DNA of 64,000 nt from Lachnospiraceae bacterium (GCA_910576125.1 CAJTHM010000023.1:1-64000), one strand, 5' to 3'; shown: positions 8,145-17,170, counted from the first letter of the stretch. A program made the numbers and translations. The notes: a model not told the origin generated them from the sequence alone.

Positions 8145-8168
8145 TTATCGGAAAACAGCAGAATATAT

Positions 8169-8214
8169 AACGGCCCTGAGTCGGGAATCATTTCCCATCT
8201 CAGGACCGTTTTTT
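8169..8214 (+). terminator. Rho-independent terminator
   Basis: Stem AACGGCCCTGAG (8169-8180) with CTCAGGACCGTT (8199-8210), one internal mismatch, then TTTTTT. It ends the FliD-like gene and could also serve the converging gene at 8215. Confidence 0.85.
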
Positions 8215-9129
8215 CTATTTTTTCCCTTTCACGAAAACCAGGGCTACCGCCACGGCCAGCACGATTACCGCCGCCACGATAACTACAGGAACCATGCTTT
8301 TTCCTTCGGGGACTTTATCCTCTGCGGACGCGGGTGATTCCGCAGATTCCTCACCGTTTTCCGTCTCCGTATCTGCCGCCGCATCTTGGCTGTTGCCGCT
8401 TTCTTCTGCGCCGCGGGCAGCTTCTGCATTGTCGGTTTCTGTGCCGTTGCCGGTTTCCGTGACGCTGCTCTCCAGGGCACTACCACCATTTGCTGCGCCG
8501 CTGCCGGTTTCCCGCGTTTGGGCATCTCCTTCTGCCTCGGCACCGTCCCCCGCTCCTTGCGCCTCCGGCTTGTAGCTCTCCTTTATCTCTGACTGCCATT
8601 CCATATCCCACATGACAATAATCCTTGCCCTGCCTGCTGTATCAATCACATATGTCCCAAGCATCAGGCCAGTGAAAGATACTTCGCTGTCTCCTTCTCC
8701 CGCTGTCCTGCTCTCTGTGGCCTCTATCCCGTTTTCCGCCGCATACTTGAGCACATCCGCCGCAAAAGCCTCCCTGACTGCCTTATCCGACTCCATGTTC
8801 ACTGTATAGAGCTCGTCCCCTTTTTCCGCCATCGGATATTGTCCATTGTTTTCTTGCGGCGTCAGCATCGCCACAGCATTTTCGTTCGTCTTAAGGAACT
8901 CTTTCCAGTTTTCTGTCGCCATAAAAACAGAATCGTTACCGCCCGCCGCTATACAATCAAGCACTTCAAAAACTTTGTACTCATACCCTGCGAGCACGTT
9001 CGTAATCGTAATGTCCCCTGCGAACACCCCGTCTGCCAATGCCGTAATCGACATGGCCGCTGTCAGCAGCATCGCCGCCAATGTTGACATAAAACCTCTC
9101 AATCCACTTTTGTTTCCTGATTTCTTCAT
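8215..9129 (-). CDS. Secreted pilin-like surface protein, C-terminal TM anchor
   Basis: A 304-aa protein. Residues 1-32 form a signal peptide ending ITALADG. Residues about 33-190 resemble the first domain of Gram-positive backbone pilins (ITITNVLAGYEYKVFEVLDC, then SFTGLMLGTYVIDTAG). Residues about 195-270 are a low-complexity Glu/Ala/Gly/Asn linker, and 275-298 a membrane helix followed by KGKK. There is no LPXTG motif, so the protein is probably held by the helix instead of by sortase. AGGAGGG lies upstream of the ATG. Its promoter is ECF-like (9176-9212), the same type as its upstream neighbour. Confidence 0.7.
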   Translation of the reverse strand: MKKSGNKSGLRGFMSTLAAMLLTAAMSITALADGVFAGDITITNVLAGYEYKVFEVLDCIAAGGNDSVFMATENWKEFLKTNENAVAMLTPQENNGQYPMAEKGDELYTVNMESDKAVREAFAADVLKYAAENGIEATESRTAGEGDSEVSFTGLMLGTYVIDTAGRARIIVMWDMEWQSEIKESYKPEAQGAGDGAEAEGDAQTRETGSGAANGGSALESSVTETGNGTETDNAEAARGAEESGNSQDAAADTETENGEESAESPASAEDKVPEGKSMVPVVIVAAVIVLAVAVALVFVKGKK

Positions 9130-9175
9130 CTTGTCTTCCCTCCTTTTTGTTTTTTTACAGTTCTTTTCATCCCTG

Positions 9176-9212
9176 CTATATAAGGGAGTTCCGCTCTTTC
9201 AAAAAGGTTTCA
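9176..9212 (-). promoter_or_regulatory. ECF-sigma-like promoter (copy B)
   Basis: Minus strand: TGAAACCTTTT (9212-9202), 13 bases, CTCCCTTATATAG (9188-9176). The -35 block overlaps the last codons and stop of the gene at 9199-9474. It serves the pilin-like gene starting at 9129. Confidence 0.7.
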
Positions 9213-9474
9213 CTTTTTCAAATATTTTTTCAATTTCAATTTTGGCCCTTTCAGTGACTATAATACCTTTGATGTTGTCCTGTTTCAGGCTGTTTCCGGC
9301 TATCTGTATGCTCTGTCCCTCCTTTACAAAAACGTAGTCTTTCACGGCTTGCCTGTCAGTGGATAGAACCAAATACACCCCTTCTTCTCCTTCCACCGAA
9401 AAAATACAGCAGTTCTCCAGTATCATGGGGGTTCCCTGCACCGTTCCTGATACTTCCGTTGAAGTGTTCAACAC
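9199..9474 (-). CDS. Hypothetical 91-aa protein
   Basis: A 91-aa protein without signal peptide or TM segment. The alternation of short hydrophobic strands (MILENCCIFSV, GVYLVLS, DYVFVKEGQSIQIAG, GIIVTERA) suggests a small all-beta fold such as an OB-like barrel, followed by a short basic helix. GTG 9474 is chosen for the GGAG six to seven bases upstream. The gene has its own ECF-like promoter (9515-9551), and its last codons contain the -35 element of the next gene, so the two are co-regulated but separately initiated. Confidence 0.55.
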   Translation of the reverse strand: MLNTSTEVSGTVQGTPMILENCCIFSVEGEEGVYLVLSTDRQAVKDYVFVKEGQSIQIAGNSLKQDNIKGIIVTERAKIEIEKIFEKVKPF

Positions 9475-9514
9475 TTTACTCTCCGCTCCTTTCCTGAGTC
9501 CTCATTGCTGCTTT

Positions 9515-9551
9515 CTATATAAGGGAGCATCCTTTTCTCCAAAAGGTTTCA
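9515..9551 (-). promoter_or_regulatory. ECF-sigma-like promoter (copy C)
   Basis: Minus strand: TGAAACCTTTT (9551-9541), 13 bases, CTCCCTTATATAG (9527-9515). Identical blocks and spacing to copy B. It lies about 40 bases upstream of the gene starting at 9474. Confidence 0.7.
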
Positions 9552-9603
9552 CCAAAACAAAAATATTCTCTGAACTATTAACAGATCTGCATATGCATAC
9601 CAA

Positions 9604-9648
9604 ATAAAAATGACCTCATAGAAAGGAATTTTCCTCTCTATAAGGTCA
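9604..9648 (-). terminator. Rho-independent terminator of purL
   Basis: Arms TGACCTCATAGAAAGGA (9611-9627) and TCCTCTCTATAAGGTCA (9632-9648) pair with two mismatches. On the minus strand TTTTTAT follows. It sits 36 bases past the purL stop. Confidence 0.75.
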
Positions 9649-9683
9649 TTTGCTTTCTTTATATTCTGGATAACGCGCACAAC

Positions 9684-12600
9684 TTATCTAAAATACGAAA
9701 TTCCCGATTCAAAAATGCGGATGTCCTGCTCTCCATAGATATTCATGGCAACCGCCTCATCCCGCCTCTCGGAGTGGGCCATCTTGCCCAGGCACCGTCC
9801 GTCAGGGGAAGTGATTCCCTCGATGGCCGCATAGGAGCCGTTGATATTGTACTCCTCGTCCATGGACACATTTCCCTCCTGGTCCGAGTACTGGGTGGCC
9901 ACCTGTCCGTTCGCGAAGAGCCTGTCTATCCACTCTTTCGGCGCCACGAACCTGCCCTCGCCGTGAGAGGCCGGATTACAGTACACGGCGCCCGGCTTAG
10001 CTCCCTGGAGCCATGGAGATTTATTGGAGACCACTTTCGTATATACCATCTTGGAGATATGTCTGTTAATCGTATTGAAAGTCAGTGTAGGCGAATCCTC
10101 TGTCTGCCCCAGGATTTCCCCGTAAGGCAACAGCCCCAGCTTAATCAGAGCCTGGAAACCATTGCAGATTCCCAGCGCCAGTCCGTCCCTCTTCTGCAGC
10201 AGGTCCGTCACTGCCTCCTTCAGCTTCGCATTCTGGAAAGCAGTGGCAAAGAACTTCGCGCTGCCGTCCGGCTCGTCGCCCGCAGAAAATCCGCCGGGGA
10301 ACATGATAATCTGGGCCTGGGAGATAGCTTTCCCGAACTCGTCCACAGAAGCCCGGATATCCTCGGCGCTTAAGTTCCGGAACACCTTAGTGACCACGTC
10401 CGCTCCCGCCCTCTCAAAGGCTCTGGCGCTGTCGTATTCGCAGTTGGTTCCCGGGAACACGGGGATGAATACGGTAGGCCGCGCAACCTTGTGCTTACAG
10501 ACGTATATATTCTCAGCATGGTAGCATTCGCTTGCCACGGGAGTCGTCTCCCGCACCGCTTTCGTGGCATATACTTTCTCCAGTTTGGAGGTCCATGCCT
10601 CCAGCGCCTCCTCCATGCTTATCCGCACATCGCCGTACACAAAGGCAGGCTCCTCCGTGACAGTGCCGATTACAGTACAGTCGAATCCAGACTCCAGCAG
10701 AGCCGCCACATCCTCCCTGGCCACCTCTGCCAGGATATCTCCCAGGGCGTTCTCAAAGAGAGAAGCCTCTGTGACCTCGCTGTCAACGGCAACACCCAGC
10801 TTATTTCCGAATGCCATCTTGGCCGCAGCCGCAGCGACACCCTTTGCGTCCAGCGCATAGGCTGCAGCAACCACGCCTTTCTGAGTAAGCCCGTGGATAT
10901 AATCGTAAAGAGACGCTGTCGCATCATATATCGGTATATCAAACTCATCCGTCTCAATCCGGAAACGAACCAGCTTATGTCCTGCTTTCTTCAGCTCCGG
11001 CGTCACGATATCCTGCTGCTTTGCGATATCTACGGCAAAAGAGACCAAAGTAGGCGGTACATCGATATCATTGAAAGTACCCGACATACTGTCCTTGCCG
11101 CCGATGGAGGGCAGACCGAACCCAATCTGCGCGTCATAAGCGCCCAGCAGCGCCGCGAAAGGCTGGCTCCACCGGGAGGGCTCCTGGGTCATCCTGCGGA
11201 AATACTCCTGGAACGTGAACCGGATTTTCGAGGCATCGCCGCCATTCGCCACGATTTTCGCCATGGACTCCACGACCGCGTACACTGCGCCATGATAAGG
11301 GCTCCAGGAGGACAGATAGGGGTCAAAGCCGTAGCTCATCATGGTGACGGTATCCGTCTTTCCCTTAAGCACAGGGAGCTTGGCCACCATGGCCTGGGTC
11401 TCCGTCAGCTGATGCTTTCCGCCGTAGGGCATCAGCACGCTGCCGACACCGATGGAGGCGTCGAACATCTCCACCAGGCCTTTCTGGGAACATACGTTCA
11501 AATCATTCAGAAGCGCCAGCCAGGCGCCCTTTACATCCTTTCTCTCAAGGGCCTCCTCCACTGCAGGCAGCGCATATTTCTTGAAATAATTCTCCTTTTC
11601 ATCCGGGATATCCACCCTGACTTTGGTCTCCTGGTGAGCGCCGTTGGTATCCAGGAAAGCTCTTGTCAAATCTACGATTCTGCTGCCTCTCCAGTTCAGC
11701 ACCAGCCTGGGTTCCTCAGTGACCACAGCCACAGCCAAGGCCTCCAGATTCTCCTCGGCCGCATAGCCTAAGAACGCATCCACATCTTTAGGGTCTACCA
11801 CCACGGCCATGCGCTCCTGGGACTCTGAGATAGCCAGCTCCGTGCCGTCCAGTCCGGCGTACTTCTTGGGCACCTTATCCAAATCCACCGTCAGGCCGTC
11901 CGCCAGCTCTCCGATGGCCACGGACACGCCGCCTGCGCCGAAGTCGTTGCACTTCTTGATGATGCGGCTGACTTCTTCCCTGCGGAACAGCCTCTGAATC
12001 TTGCGCTCTGTGGGCGCGTTACCTTTCTGGACCTCCGCGCCGCAGGTCTCGATAGACTCTTCCGTATGCACCTTGGAGGAGCCGGTAGCTCCGCCGCAGC
12101 CGTCGCGCCCGGTGCGCCCGCCCAGCAGGATAATGATGTCGCCGGGATCTGAGGTCTCACGGATGACATTCTTCCTGGGGGCAGCGCCCATGACAGCGCC
12201 GATCTCCATTCTCTTAGCCACATAATCGGGATGATATATTTCCTTTACAAAGCCGGTGGCCAGTCCAATCTGATTACCATAGGAGGAATACCCCTGTGCC
12301 GCGCCGCGCACCAGCCTCTTCTGGGGCAGTTTTCCCTTAAGGGTATCCGCCACCGGCACCGTGGGATCTGCCGCGCCGGTCACGCGCATGGCCTGATACA
12401 CATAGCCCCGCCCGGAAAGGGGATCCCGGATGGCGCCGCCCAGACAGGTAGCCGCGCCGCCGAAAGGTTCTATCTCAGTGGGATGGTTGTGGGTCTCGTT
12501 CTTGAAGAACACCAGCCATTCCTCTGTCTCTTTATGGTCACCGTAGTCCATCTCCACAGGCACTACCACGGAACAGGCGTTGATTTCATCCGACTCCTCC

Positions 12601-13499
12601 ATATCCTCCAGCCTGCCCTCTTTTTTCAGCTTCCGCATGGCCATCAGGGCCAGGTCCATCAGACAGATGAACTTGTCCCCTGAATGCCCTTCCTTCGTTC
12701 TGTCGCCAAAAATCTCTTCTCTGGTGTCCAGATAGCTTCTGTAGGTGGTCTCCAAAGGCGTACGGTAATAACCTTCGCCGAATTCCACATCCTTAAGTTC
12801 TGTGGAAAAAGTGGTGTGGCGGCAGTGATCGGACCAGTAGGTATCGAGCACACGGATTTCCGTCATGGTAGGATTCCGCTTCTCGTCATTCCTGAAATAG
12901 TTCTGAATATGCTGAAAATCCTTGAAAGTCATGGCCAGAGACAGAGACTCATACAGTTTCCGAAGAGCCTCCTCTTCCATCTGCGCAAATCCCTCCAGCG
13001 CGGCCACGTCCGCGGGCTCCTCAAATTCCGCCACCAGCGTGTCCGGTTTCTCCAGCCCTGTCTCCCGGGAGTCCACAGGGTTGATGCAGTAGCCTTTGAT
13101 TCGCGCAAATTCCTCCTCTGTGATGTCTCCCAGAATCAGATAAGTGACCGCCGTGCGGATGACAGGTTCCTCGTCTTCTTTCAGGAACTGGACGCACTGC
13201 ACCGCCGAATCCGCCCTCTGATCGAACTGCCCGGGCAGGAACTCCACTGAAAATATCCTGGCGCCCTCCGGAATCTCAATGCTCTCCTGGTAGAGCTCAT
13301 CCACAGGAGGCTCAGAGAAAACGGTTTTGCATGCTCTTGCAAACACTTCATCGGAAATATTCTCCACATCATAGCGGATGAGAACTCTCACGCCCTCCAC
13401 CCGGATGCCCAGAAAGTTTCCGATTTCCTCATGCAGTTCCTTTGCTTTCACCGCAAAGGGCTCCTTTTTTTCCACATAGATACGTCTGACGATTCCCAT
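9684..13499 (-). CDS. purL: Phosphoribosylformylglycinamidine synthase, single-chain
   Basis: A 1271-aa fused FGAM synthase, the usual length of the large single-chain type. It converts FGAR plus glutamine and ATP to FGAM, step four of purine synthesis. The synthase core carries ETHNHPTEIEPFGGAATC and SIGGKDSMSG. A C-terminal class I glutaminase domain shows GICNGFQALIKLGLLP with the catalytic Cys, and CNPASHGEGRFV with a His. The start at 13499 has GGAGG six bases upstream; an earlier in-frame ATG at 13511 overlaps this site. It stands apart from the purE-M-N-D block at 22.7-26.4 kb and ends in a terminator at 9604-9648. Confidence 0.95.
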   Translation of the reverse strand: MGIVRRIYVEKKEPFAVKAKELHEEIGNFLGIRVEGVRVLIRYDVENISDEVFARACKTVFSEPPVDELYQESIEIPEGARIFSVEFLPGQFDQRADSAVQCVQFLKEDEEPVIRTAVTYLILGDITEEEFARIKGYCINPVDSRETGLEKPDTLVAEFEEPADVAALEGFAQMEEEALRKLYESLSLAMTFKDFQHIQNYFRNDEKRNPTMTEIRVLDTYWSDHCRHTTFSTELKDVEFGEGYYRTPLETTYRSYLDTREEIFGDRTKEGHSGDKFICLMDLALMAMRKLKKEGRLEDMEESDEINACSVVVPVEMDYGDHKETEEWLVFFKNETHNHPTEIEPFGGAATCLGGAIRDPLSGRGYVYQAMRVTGAADPTVPVADTLKGKLPQKRLVRGAAQGYSSYGNQIGLATGFVKEIYHPDYVAKRMEIGAVMGAAPRKNVIRETSDPGDIIILLGGRTGRDGCGGATGSSKVHTEESIETCGAEVQKGNAPTERKIQRLFRREEVSRIIKKCNDFGAGGVSVAIGELADGLTVDLDKVPKKYAGLDGTELAISESQERMAVVVDPKDVDAFLGYAAEENLEALAVAVVTEEPRLVLNWRGSRIVDLTRAFLDTNGAHQETKVRVDIPDEKENYFKKYALPAVEEALERKDVKGAWLALLNDLNVCSQKGLVEMFDASIGVGSVLMPYGGKHQLTETQAMVAKLPVLKGKTDTVTMMSYGFDPYLSSWSPYHGAVYAVVESMAKIVANGGDASKIRFTFQEYFRRMTQEPSRWSQPFAALLGAYDAQIGFGLPSIGGKDSMSGTFNDIDVPPTLVSFAVDIAKQQDIVTPELKKAGHKLVRFRIETDEFDIPIYDATASLYDYIHGLTQKGVVAAAYALDAKGVAAAAAKMAFGNKLGVAVDSEVTEASLFENALGDILAEVAREDVAALLESGFDCTVIGTVTEEPAFVYGDVRISMEEALEAWTSKLEKVYATKAVRETTPVASECYHAENIYVCKHKVARPTVFIPVFPGTNCEYDSARAFERAGADVVTKVFRNLSAEDIRASVDEFGKAISQAQIIMFPGGFSAGDEPDGSAKFFATAFQNAKLKEAVTDLLQKRDGLALGICNGFQALIKLGLLPYGEILGQTEDSPTLTFNTINRHISKMVYTKVVSNKSPWLQGAKPGAVYCNPASHGEGRFVAPKEWIDRLFANGQVATQYSDQEGNVSMDEEYNINGSYAAIEGITSPDGRCLGKMAHSERRDEAVAMNIYGEQDIRIFESGISYFR

Positions 13500-13583
13500 A
13501 TGTTCCTCCAATCTTTTCTGGAACTCTTTTTTCTTTTTATGTTCCCTGTGTCTCTAAATCCATGACCCGTGAAAAGTCCCGGC

Positions 13584-14186
13584 TCAGCCCAAGGACTCCT
13601 CGCCTACTTCCACTCCCAGCGATTTCATGATAAACCGAATCTCTCTGTCTACAACCTCCGACGTAATCCCTATCGTCTGCGCAGAAATCTTCAGGCCTTC
13701 CAATACAAACATGATATGCCTGGCCATTCCCCTGCAGTCCTCGCAGGCGAATCCCCCCTGCTCCACACCCATCCCGATCAGCCGTTCCATAATCTTCACC
13801 GCCGAGTCGAACTGCCGCTTCAGCACATTTCCTTTCTTCACCGGCTCGCTCTGGAAATAGAACTCGTAGATGGCCTGGGTCAGCGTGTCGTTTCTGCGGA
13901 GCAGCTCTTTCTTCTGCTCCCGCAGGAACAGAAACAGGATATCCGCAGCCGTAGCGTCCTCCGTGATGCTGTCCGAGAACACATCGTCCGCCTCCTGGCT
14001 CTCCATCTTCATGACCTCCATGAAAATCTGGCTGGTATCATCAAAGTACAGATAAAGACCTCCACGGCTGATACCGCAGGCTTCCACGATATCTTTCATG
14101 GTAACTTTCTTAAACCCCTTGTCCACAAAGACTTTCCGGGCTGTCTCCAATATATACTTCCTCTTCTGTACCGATTTTTCTCCCAT
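13584..14186 (-). CDS. TetR/AcrR family transcriptional regulator
   Basis: A 200-aa protein with the standard TetR N-terminal HTH: YILETARKVFVDKGFKKVTM, then KDIVEACGISRGGLYLYF at about residues 10-55. The C-terminal ~140 residues form the variable helical ligand domain. ATG 14186 matches family length. A longer frame from 14270 runs through the tandem palindromes and is unlikely to be translated. Directly upstream lies an array of four 20-bp palindromic repeats, so autoregulation is likely. The target genes and ligand are unknown; it is followed by purL after 84 bases but need not control it. Confidence 0.85.
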   Translation of the reverse strand: MGEKSVQKRKYILETARKVFVDKGFKKVTMKDIVEACGISRGGLYLYFDDTSQIFMEVMKMESQEADDVFSDSITEDATAADILFLFLREQKKELLRRNDTLTQAIYEFYFQSEPVKKGNVLKRQFDSAVKIMERLIGMGVEQGGFACEDCRGMARHIMFVLEGLKISAQTIGITSEVVDREIRFIMKSLGVEVGEESLG

Positions 14187-14235
14187 GCTCCCCCACACTG
14201 CCCCTTCTTCTGGAATGCTTTTTATTTTATGGAAT

Positions 14236-14321
14236 ATTCCGTCGGAATGCTCTTTATTCCGTCGGAACACTCTCTATTCCGTCGGAATGCTCTCTATTCC
14301 GTCGGAATGCTCTCTATTCCG
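14236..14321. repeat. Tandem 20-bp palindromic array, TetR operator candidate
   Basis: Four consecutive copies of a 20-bp unit (consensus attccgtcggaatgctctct) plus a partial fifth. Each holds the palindrome ATTCCG-T-CGGAAT; the second copy varies at its right arm (CGGAACAC). The period is about two helical turns, so bound dimers would sit on one DNA face. It lies 50-135 bases upstream of the TetR start. Confidence 0.8.
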
Positions 14322-14323
14322 TG

Positions 14324-14785
14324 TTATCGTCCTTTTTTATCCCAATACCTGATGATTTCCTGCATCTTCCGAAGCACCAGCAGGAAGATGTCCTCCTGCA
14401 CCGCTTCCCCCCAGAGAGTCGCTTTCGTCCTCCCCTCCAGCACATACTTCGATAAGATTCCGCACAGAATCTCCCAGTCCTTCAATTCCGCCCCCGCAAT
14501 CAGCTTTTTCTCGTCCGCGTGGCTTCTGATTCGATTTCTCGTATATATATAGACGTAATTGCGGTTCATCAGTGTCGAGGCCGCAGCCTCTTTGACAAAA
14601 TTCATCAGCGTGGCATCATACACCGGAAAGCTGATGCTGTTCCTGCTCAGTCCGTTTCCCTGGTAATTGCGGCTCACGGCCCGCCCCGCGCTCTTCTCCA
14701 TCCAGGGCAGATACTTGAAAAGCGGCTCTGCGGCAGCCCTGTACTCTCCTATCATCTGCTGCCGGTATTCCACATTCTGTTCCAT
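14324..14785 (-). CDS. Conserved hypothetical protein
   Basis: A 153-aa soluble protein, helix-rich, with conserved-looking stretches YLPWMEKSAG, FPVYDATLMNFVKEA, NYVYIYTRNRI and DWEILCGILSKYVLEGR. No catalytic signature is evident; it may belong to one of the DUF families of Lachnospiraceae, but I cannot name it with confidence. ATG 14785 is preferred over the ATG four codons earlier because AGAAGGTG lies at suitable distance. Its stop is at the edge of the palindromic array before the TetR gene, so the two may be co-transcribed. Confidence 0.55.
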   Translation of the reverse strand: MEQNVEYRQQMIGEYRAAAEPLFKYLPWMEKSAGRAVSRNYQGNGLSRNSISFPVYDATLMNFVKEAAASTLMNRNYVYIYTRNRIRSHADEKKLIAGAELKDWEILCGILSKYVLEGRTKATLWGEAVQEDIFLLVLRKMQEIIRYWDKKGR

Positions 14786-14968
14786 AGAACTTTTCACCTT
14801 CTTAATCCTTTTCCTGCAAAAAATGACACATGTGTAATTTATTTTAACACATTTTTCTTAAAAGTACAGCATAAAAAATTTATCAAATTTTTTAGCAAAA
14901 TGAAGAAAAAAAGATTGACATCTGACGGCATTTCATGTATGATATTAAAGAATTCCCCTTTTAAGGCG

Positions 14969-15006
14969 AAAGCACCCGCGGATATGCGTTATTCGTGAGT
15001 GCTTTT
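14969..15006 (-). terminator. Possible hairpin terminator
   Basis: Arms AAAGCAC (14969-14975) and GTGCTTT (14999-15005) downstream of the 15013-15402 gene on the minus strand. The T-run is better on the plus strand, so the direction is uncertain. Confidence 0.35.
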
Positions 15007-15012
15007 GTCTTT

Positions 15013-15402
15013 TTACAGAATGTCCTGCCCTGTCTCAAGGCGCATTTTCTCCGCAAAGCTTTCCGGATTCTTCTCCATCTGCAGCATCGTGTCGAAAGAG
15101 GCCAGCAGCAGTCTGGGCTGCCTGTAACGGTTCATCTCCTCCGGCCTGTCCATGTACAGCTTGAAATGGTCCACCTGCCACACCAGGATATCCGCCAGCG
15201 TATACCCTGCCACCTCATATTTACACAGGAACTGCCCATTGTCGTAATAGTAAGCCAGTTCCTGGAGCAGACCGCCAGACCGCCGGATTCCCTCCCACAG
15301 CCTTTCTCCGTACTCCTCCGTCTCGCCCGCCTGCACAGCCAATCCGCGCACAAAATCCTCCAGCGCCTTAAGCGCCCTCTCCAGCTGTTCCCTCTCGTCC
15401 AT
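15013..15402 (-). CDS. Conserved hypothetical helical protein
   Basis: A 129-aa helix-rich protein: QLERALKALEDFVRGLA, LLQELAYYYDNGQFLC, GYTLADILVWQVDHFKLYMD. The ILVWQVDHFK stretch with a conserved His/Asp is typical of proteins built from four-helix bundles, but no family is assigned. ATG 15402 has AGGAGG eight bases upstream; a longer frame to 15480 lacks support. It lies just downstream of tRNA-Trp on the same strand. Function unknown. Confidence 0.55.
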   Translation of the reverse strand: MDEREQLERALKALEDFVRGLAVQAGETEEYGERLWEGIRRSGGLLQELAYYYDNGQFLCKYEVAGYTLADILVWQVDHFKLYMDRPEEMNRYRQPRLLLASFDTMLQMEKNPESFAEKMRLETGQDIL

Positions 15403-15503
15403 CCCAAAACCTCCTTCCGCTCGTTCCGAAGCGTATTTCCCACATAAAAAAGAATTGTCAGCCATGCCACAAACGGACATTTCCTGACAATTCTTTTTTT
15501 CAG

Positions 15504-15574
15504 CAGGGGAAGAGAGGATCGAACTCCCATCAACGGTTTTGGAGACCGCCGCACTACCATTGTACTATTCCCCT
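15504..15574 (-). tRNA. tRNA-Trp (CCA anticodon)
   Basis: A 71-base cloverleaf on the minus strand: acceptor AGGGGAA/TTCCCCT, D-arm GTACAATGGTAGTGC, anticodon loop CTCCAAA (anticodon CCA), and T-arm GGGAGTTCGATCCTCTC region with TTCGA. No CCA is encoded; the discriminator is G. Confidence 0.92.
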
Positions 15575-15784
15575 GTACGCCGCTTTCCGCCGACAAGGGA
15601 TATTATAGCACAGATGTCCTGTATTTATCAAGTAATTTTTGCAAATTTTTCTTATTTCTTTTCCGCTCCCTCATCCGTCATGAATTCCCCGACAGCCTCC
15701 AGTTCAAAAGGCTTCCCTTCCCCGGCCGGACTCCGCAAAGCCCTCCTCTGTCAAACCCGATTCTGTCAAATAGACTCTGCCGCT

Positions 15785-17167
15785 TTAAAAAAGCCTGTCT
15801 ATCACATCCTGTACTGTCTTCACGCCGATAATCTTCATCCCGGCAGTCCTGCCGCACTCCTCCACACACACGGCGGGCAGGAAACAGACCTCGAAGCCCA
15901 GCTTCTCCGCCTCCGCCACGCGCTGCTTTGCCATCGAGACCCCGCGGACCTCGCCGCTTAGGCCTATTTCCCCGAAAGCCATCAGCTTCGGATTCAGCGC
16001 TCGGTTCTGAAAGCTTGACAATATGGCTATCACAATCCCCAGGTCCACAGCCGGTTCCAGCACTTTTAAGCCCCCGGTGATATTCACGTAGGCGTCGCAG
16101 GAGGCAAGCTGTATGCCGGAACGCTTCTCCAGCACAGCCATCAGGAGGTTCACCCTGTTGAAATCCGTCCCCGTAGTCTGTCTGCGGGGTATCCCGAAAT
16201 TACTGTGGCACACCAGCGCCTGAATCTCGATGAGCAGCGGTCTCGTCCCCTCGCAGGTGGCCACCACCACAGATCCGCTGGCATTCTCCGGTCTGCCGTT
16301 CAGCATATATTCCGAGGCGTTGGCCACCTCCGCCAGTCCCTCCCGGCGCATCTCGAAGACCCCGATTTCATTGGTGGAGCCGAACCGGTTCTTCACTCCC
16401 CGCAGAATGCGGTAGGAGGCATGGCCGTCGCCCTCGAAATACAGCACCGCGTCCACCATATGCTCCAGCACCCTGGGGCCCGCCACCGTGCCCTCTTTGG
16501 TCACATGGCCCACGATGAGCACCGACACGCCAAGCCCCTTGGCCAGCTGCAGCAGGACGCTGGTAGATTCCCGCACCTGGGACACGCTGCCCGGCGCGGA
16601 GGACACATTTTCATTGTACATGGTCTGGATGGAATCTATGATCACGGCCTCCGGACGGCTGGAGCGGATGATCTCCGCAATCTCCTCCAGATTCGTCTCG
16701 CACAGCAGAAGCATCTTGTCCGAAAAATCGCCGATGCGGTCCGCCCGCATCTTAATCTGGGCCAGAGATTCCTCTCCTGATATGTAGAGCACGCTTCTGC
16801 CCTGCCTGGAAAGATTGCGGCATACCTGCAGCAGCAGCGTGGACTTTCCTATCCCCGGATCGCCGCCCACCAGCGTCAGAGATCCCTGTACGATGCCGCC
16901 TCCCAGTACCCTGTCCAGCTCACCGATGCCGGTGACCATCCTGTCCTCCTCCCGGACCCGCACCTCGGACAAAACAGTGGGGACGGCCCTGCGCAGCCTG
17001 TCGGCAGATGCAGAGAAGCCGCCCCCATGAGAGGACCTGGCCGAAAGCGAAGTCCCCTCCACAAAAGTATTCCATTCCTTACAGCCGGGGCACTGCCCCA
17101 TCCATTTCGAGGACTCGTACCCGCAGCTGCTGCAGAAAAAAACAGTCGATGCCTTTGTCTTTGCCAT
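15785..17167 (-). CDS. radA: DNA repair protein RadA
   Basis: A 460-aa RadA/Sms protein. The N-terminal C4 zinc finger reads CSSCGY...CPGC, the Walker A is GDPGIGKST at about residues 100-108, and the RadA-specific KNRFGSTNEIGVF motif follows. The C-terminal domain is Lon-protease-like, ending with FGEIGLSGEVRGV. RadA is a RecA-like ATPase that drives branch migration in recombinational repair. Its ATG comes three bases after the stop of the 137-aa gene and lacks a clear ribosome site of its own, so translation is probably coupled. Confidence 0.95.
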   Translation of the reverse strand: MAKTKASTVFFCSSCGYESSKWMGQCPGCKEWNTFVEGTSLSARSSHGGGFSASADRLRRAVPTVLSEVRVREEDRMVTGIGELDRVLGGGIVQGSLTLVGGDPGIGKSTLLLQVCRNLSRQGRSVLYISGEESLAQIKMRADRIGDFSDKMLLLCETNLEEIAEIIRSSRPEAVIIDSIQTMYNENVSSAPGSVSQVRESTSVLLQLAKGLGVSVLIVGHVTKEGTVAGPRVLEHMVDAVLYFEGDGHASYRILRGVKNRFGSTNEIGVFEMRREGLAEVANASEYMLNGRPENASGSVVVATCEGTRPLLIEIQALVCHSNFGIPRRQTTGTDFNRVNLLMAVLEKRSGIQLASCDAYVNITGGLKVLEPAVDLGIVIAILSSFQNRALNPKLMAFGEIGLSGEVRGVSMAKQRVAEAEKLGFEVCFLPAVCVEECGRTAGMKIIGVKTVQDVIDRLF

Positions 17168-17170
17168 CTT

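Noticed and set aside
13569..14552. Long plus-strand frame through the TetR gene and the palindromic repeats
   Set aside because: It mirrors two real minus-strand genes; the repetitive peptide inside comes from the 20-bp DNA repeats.
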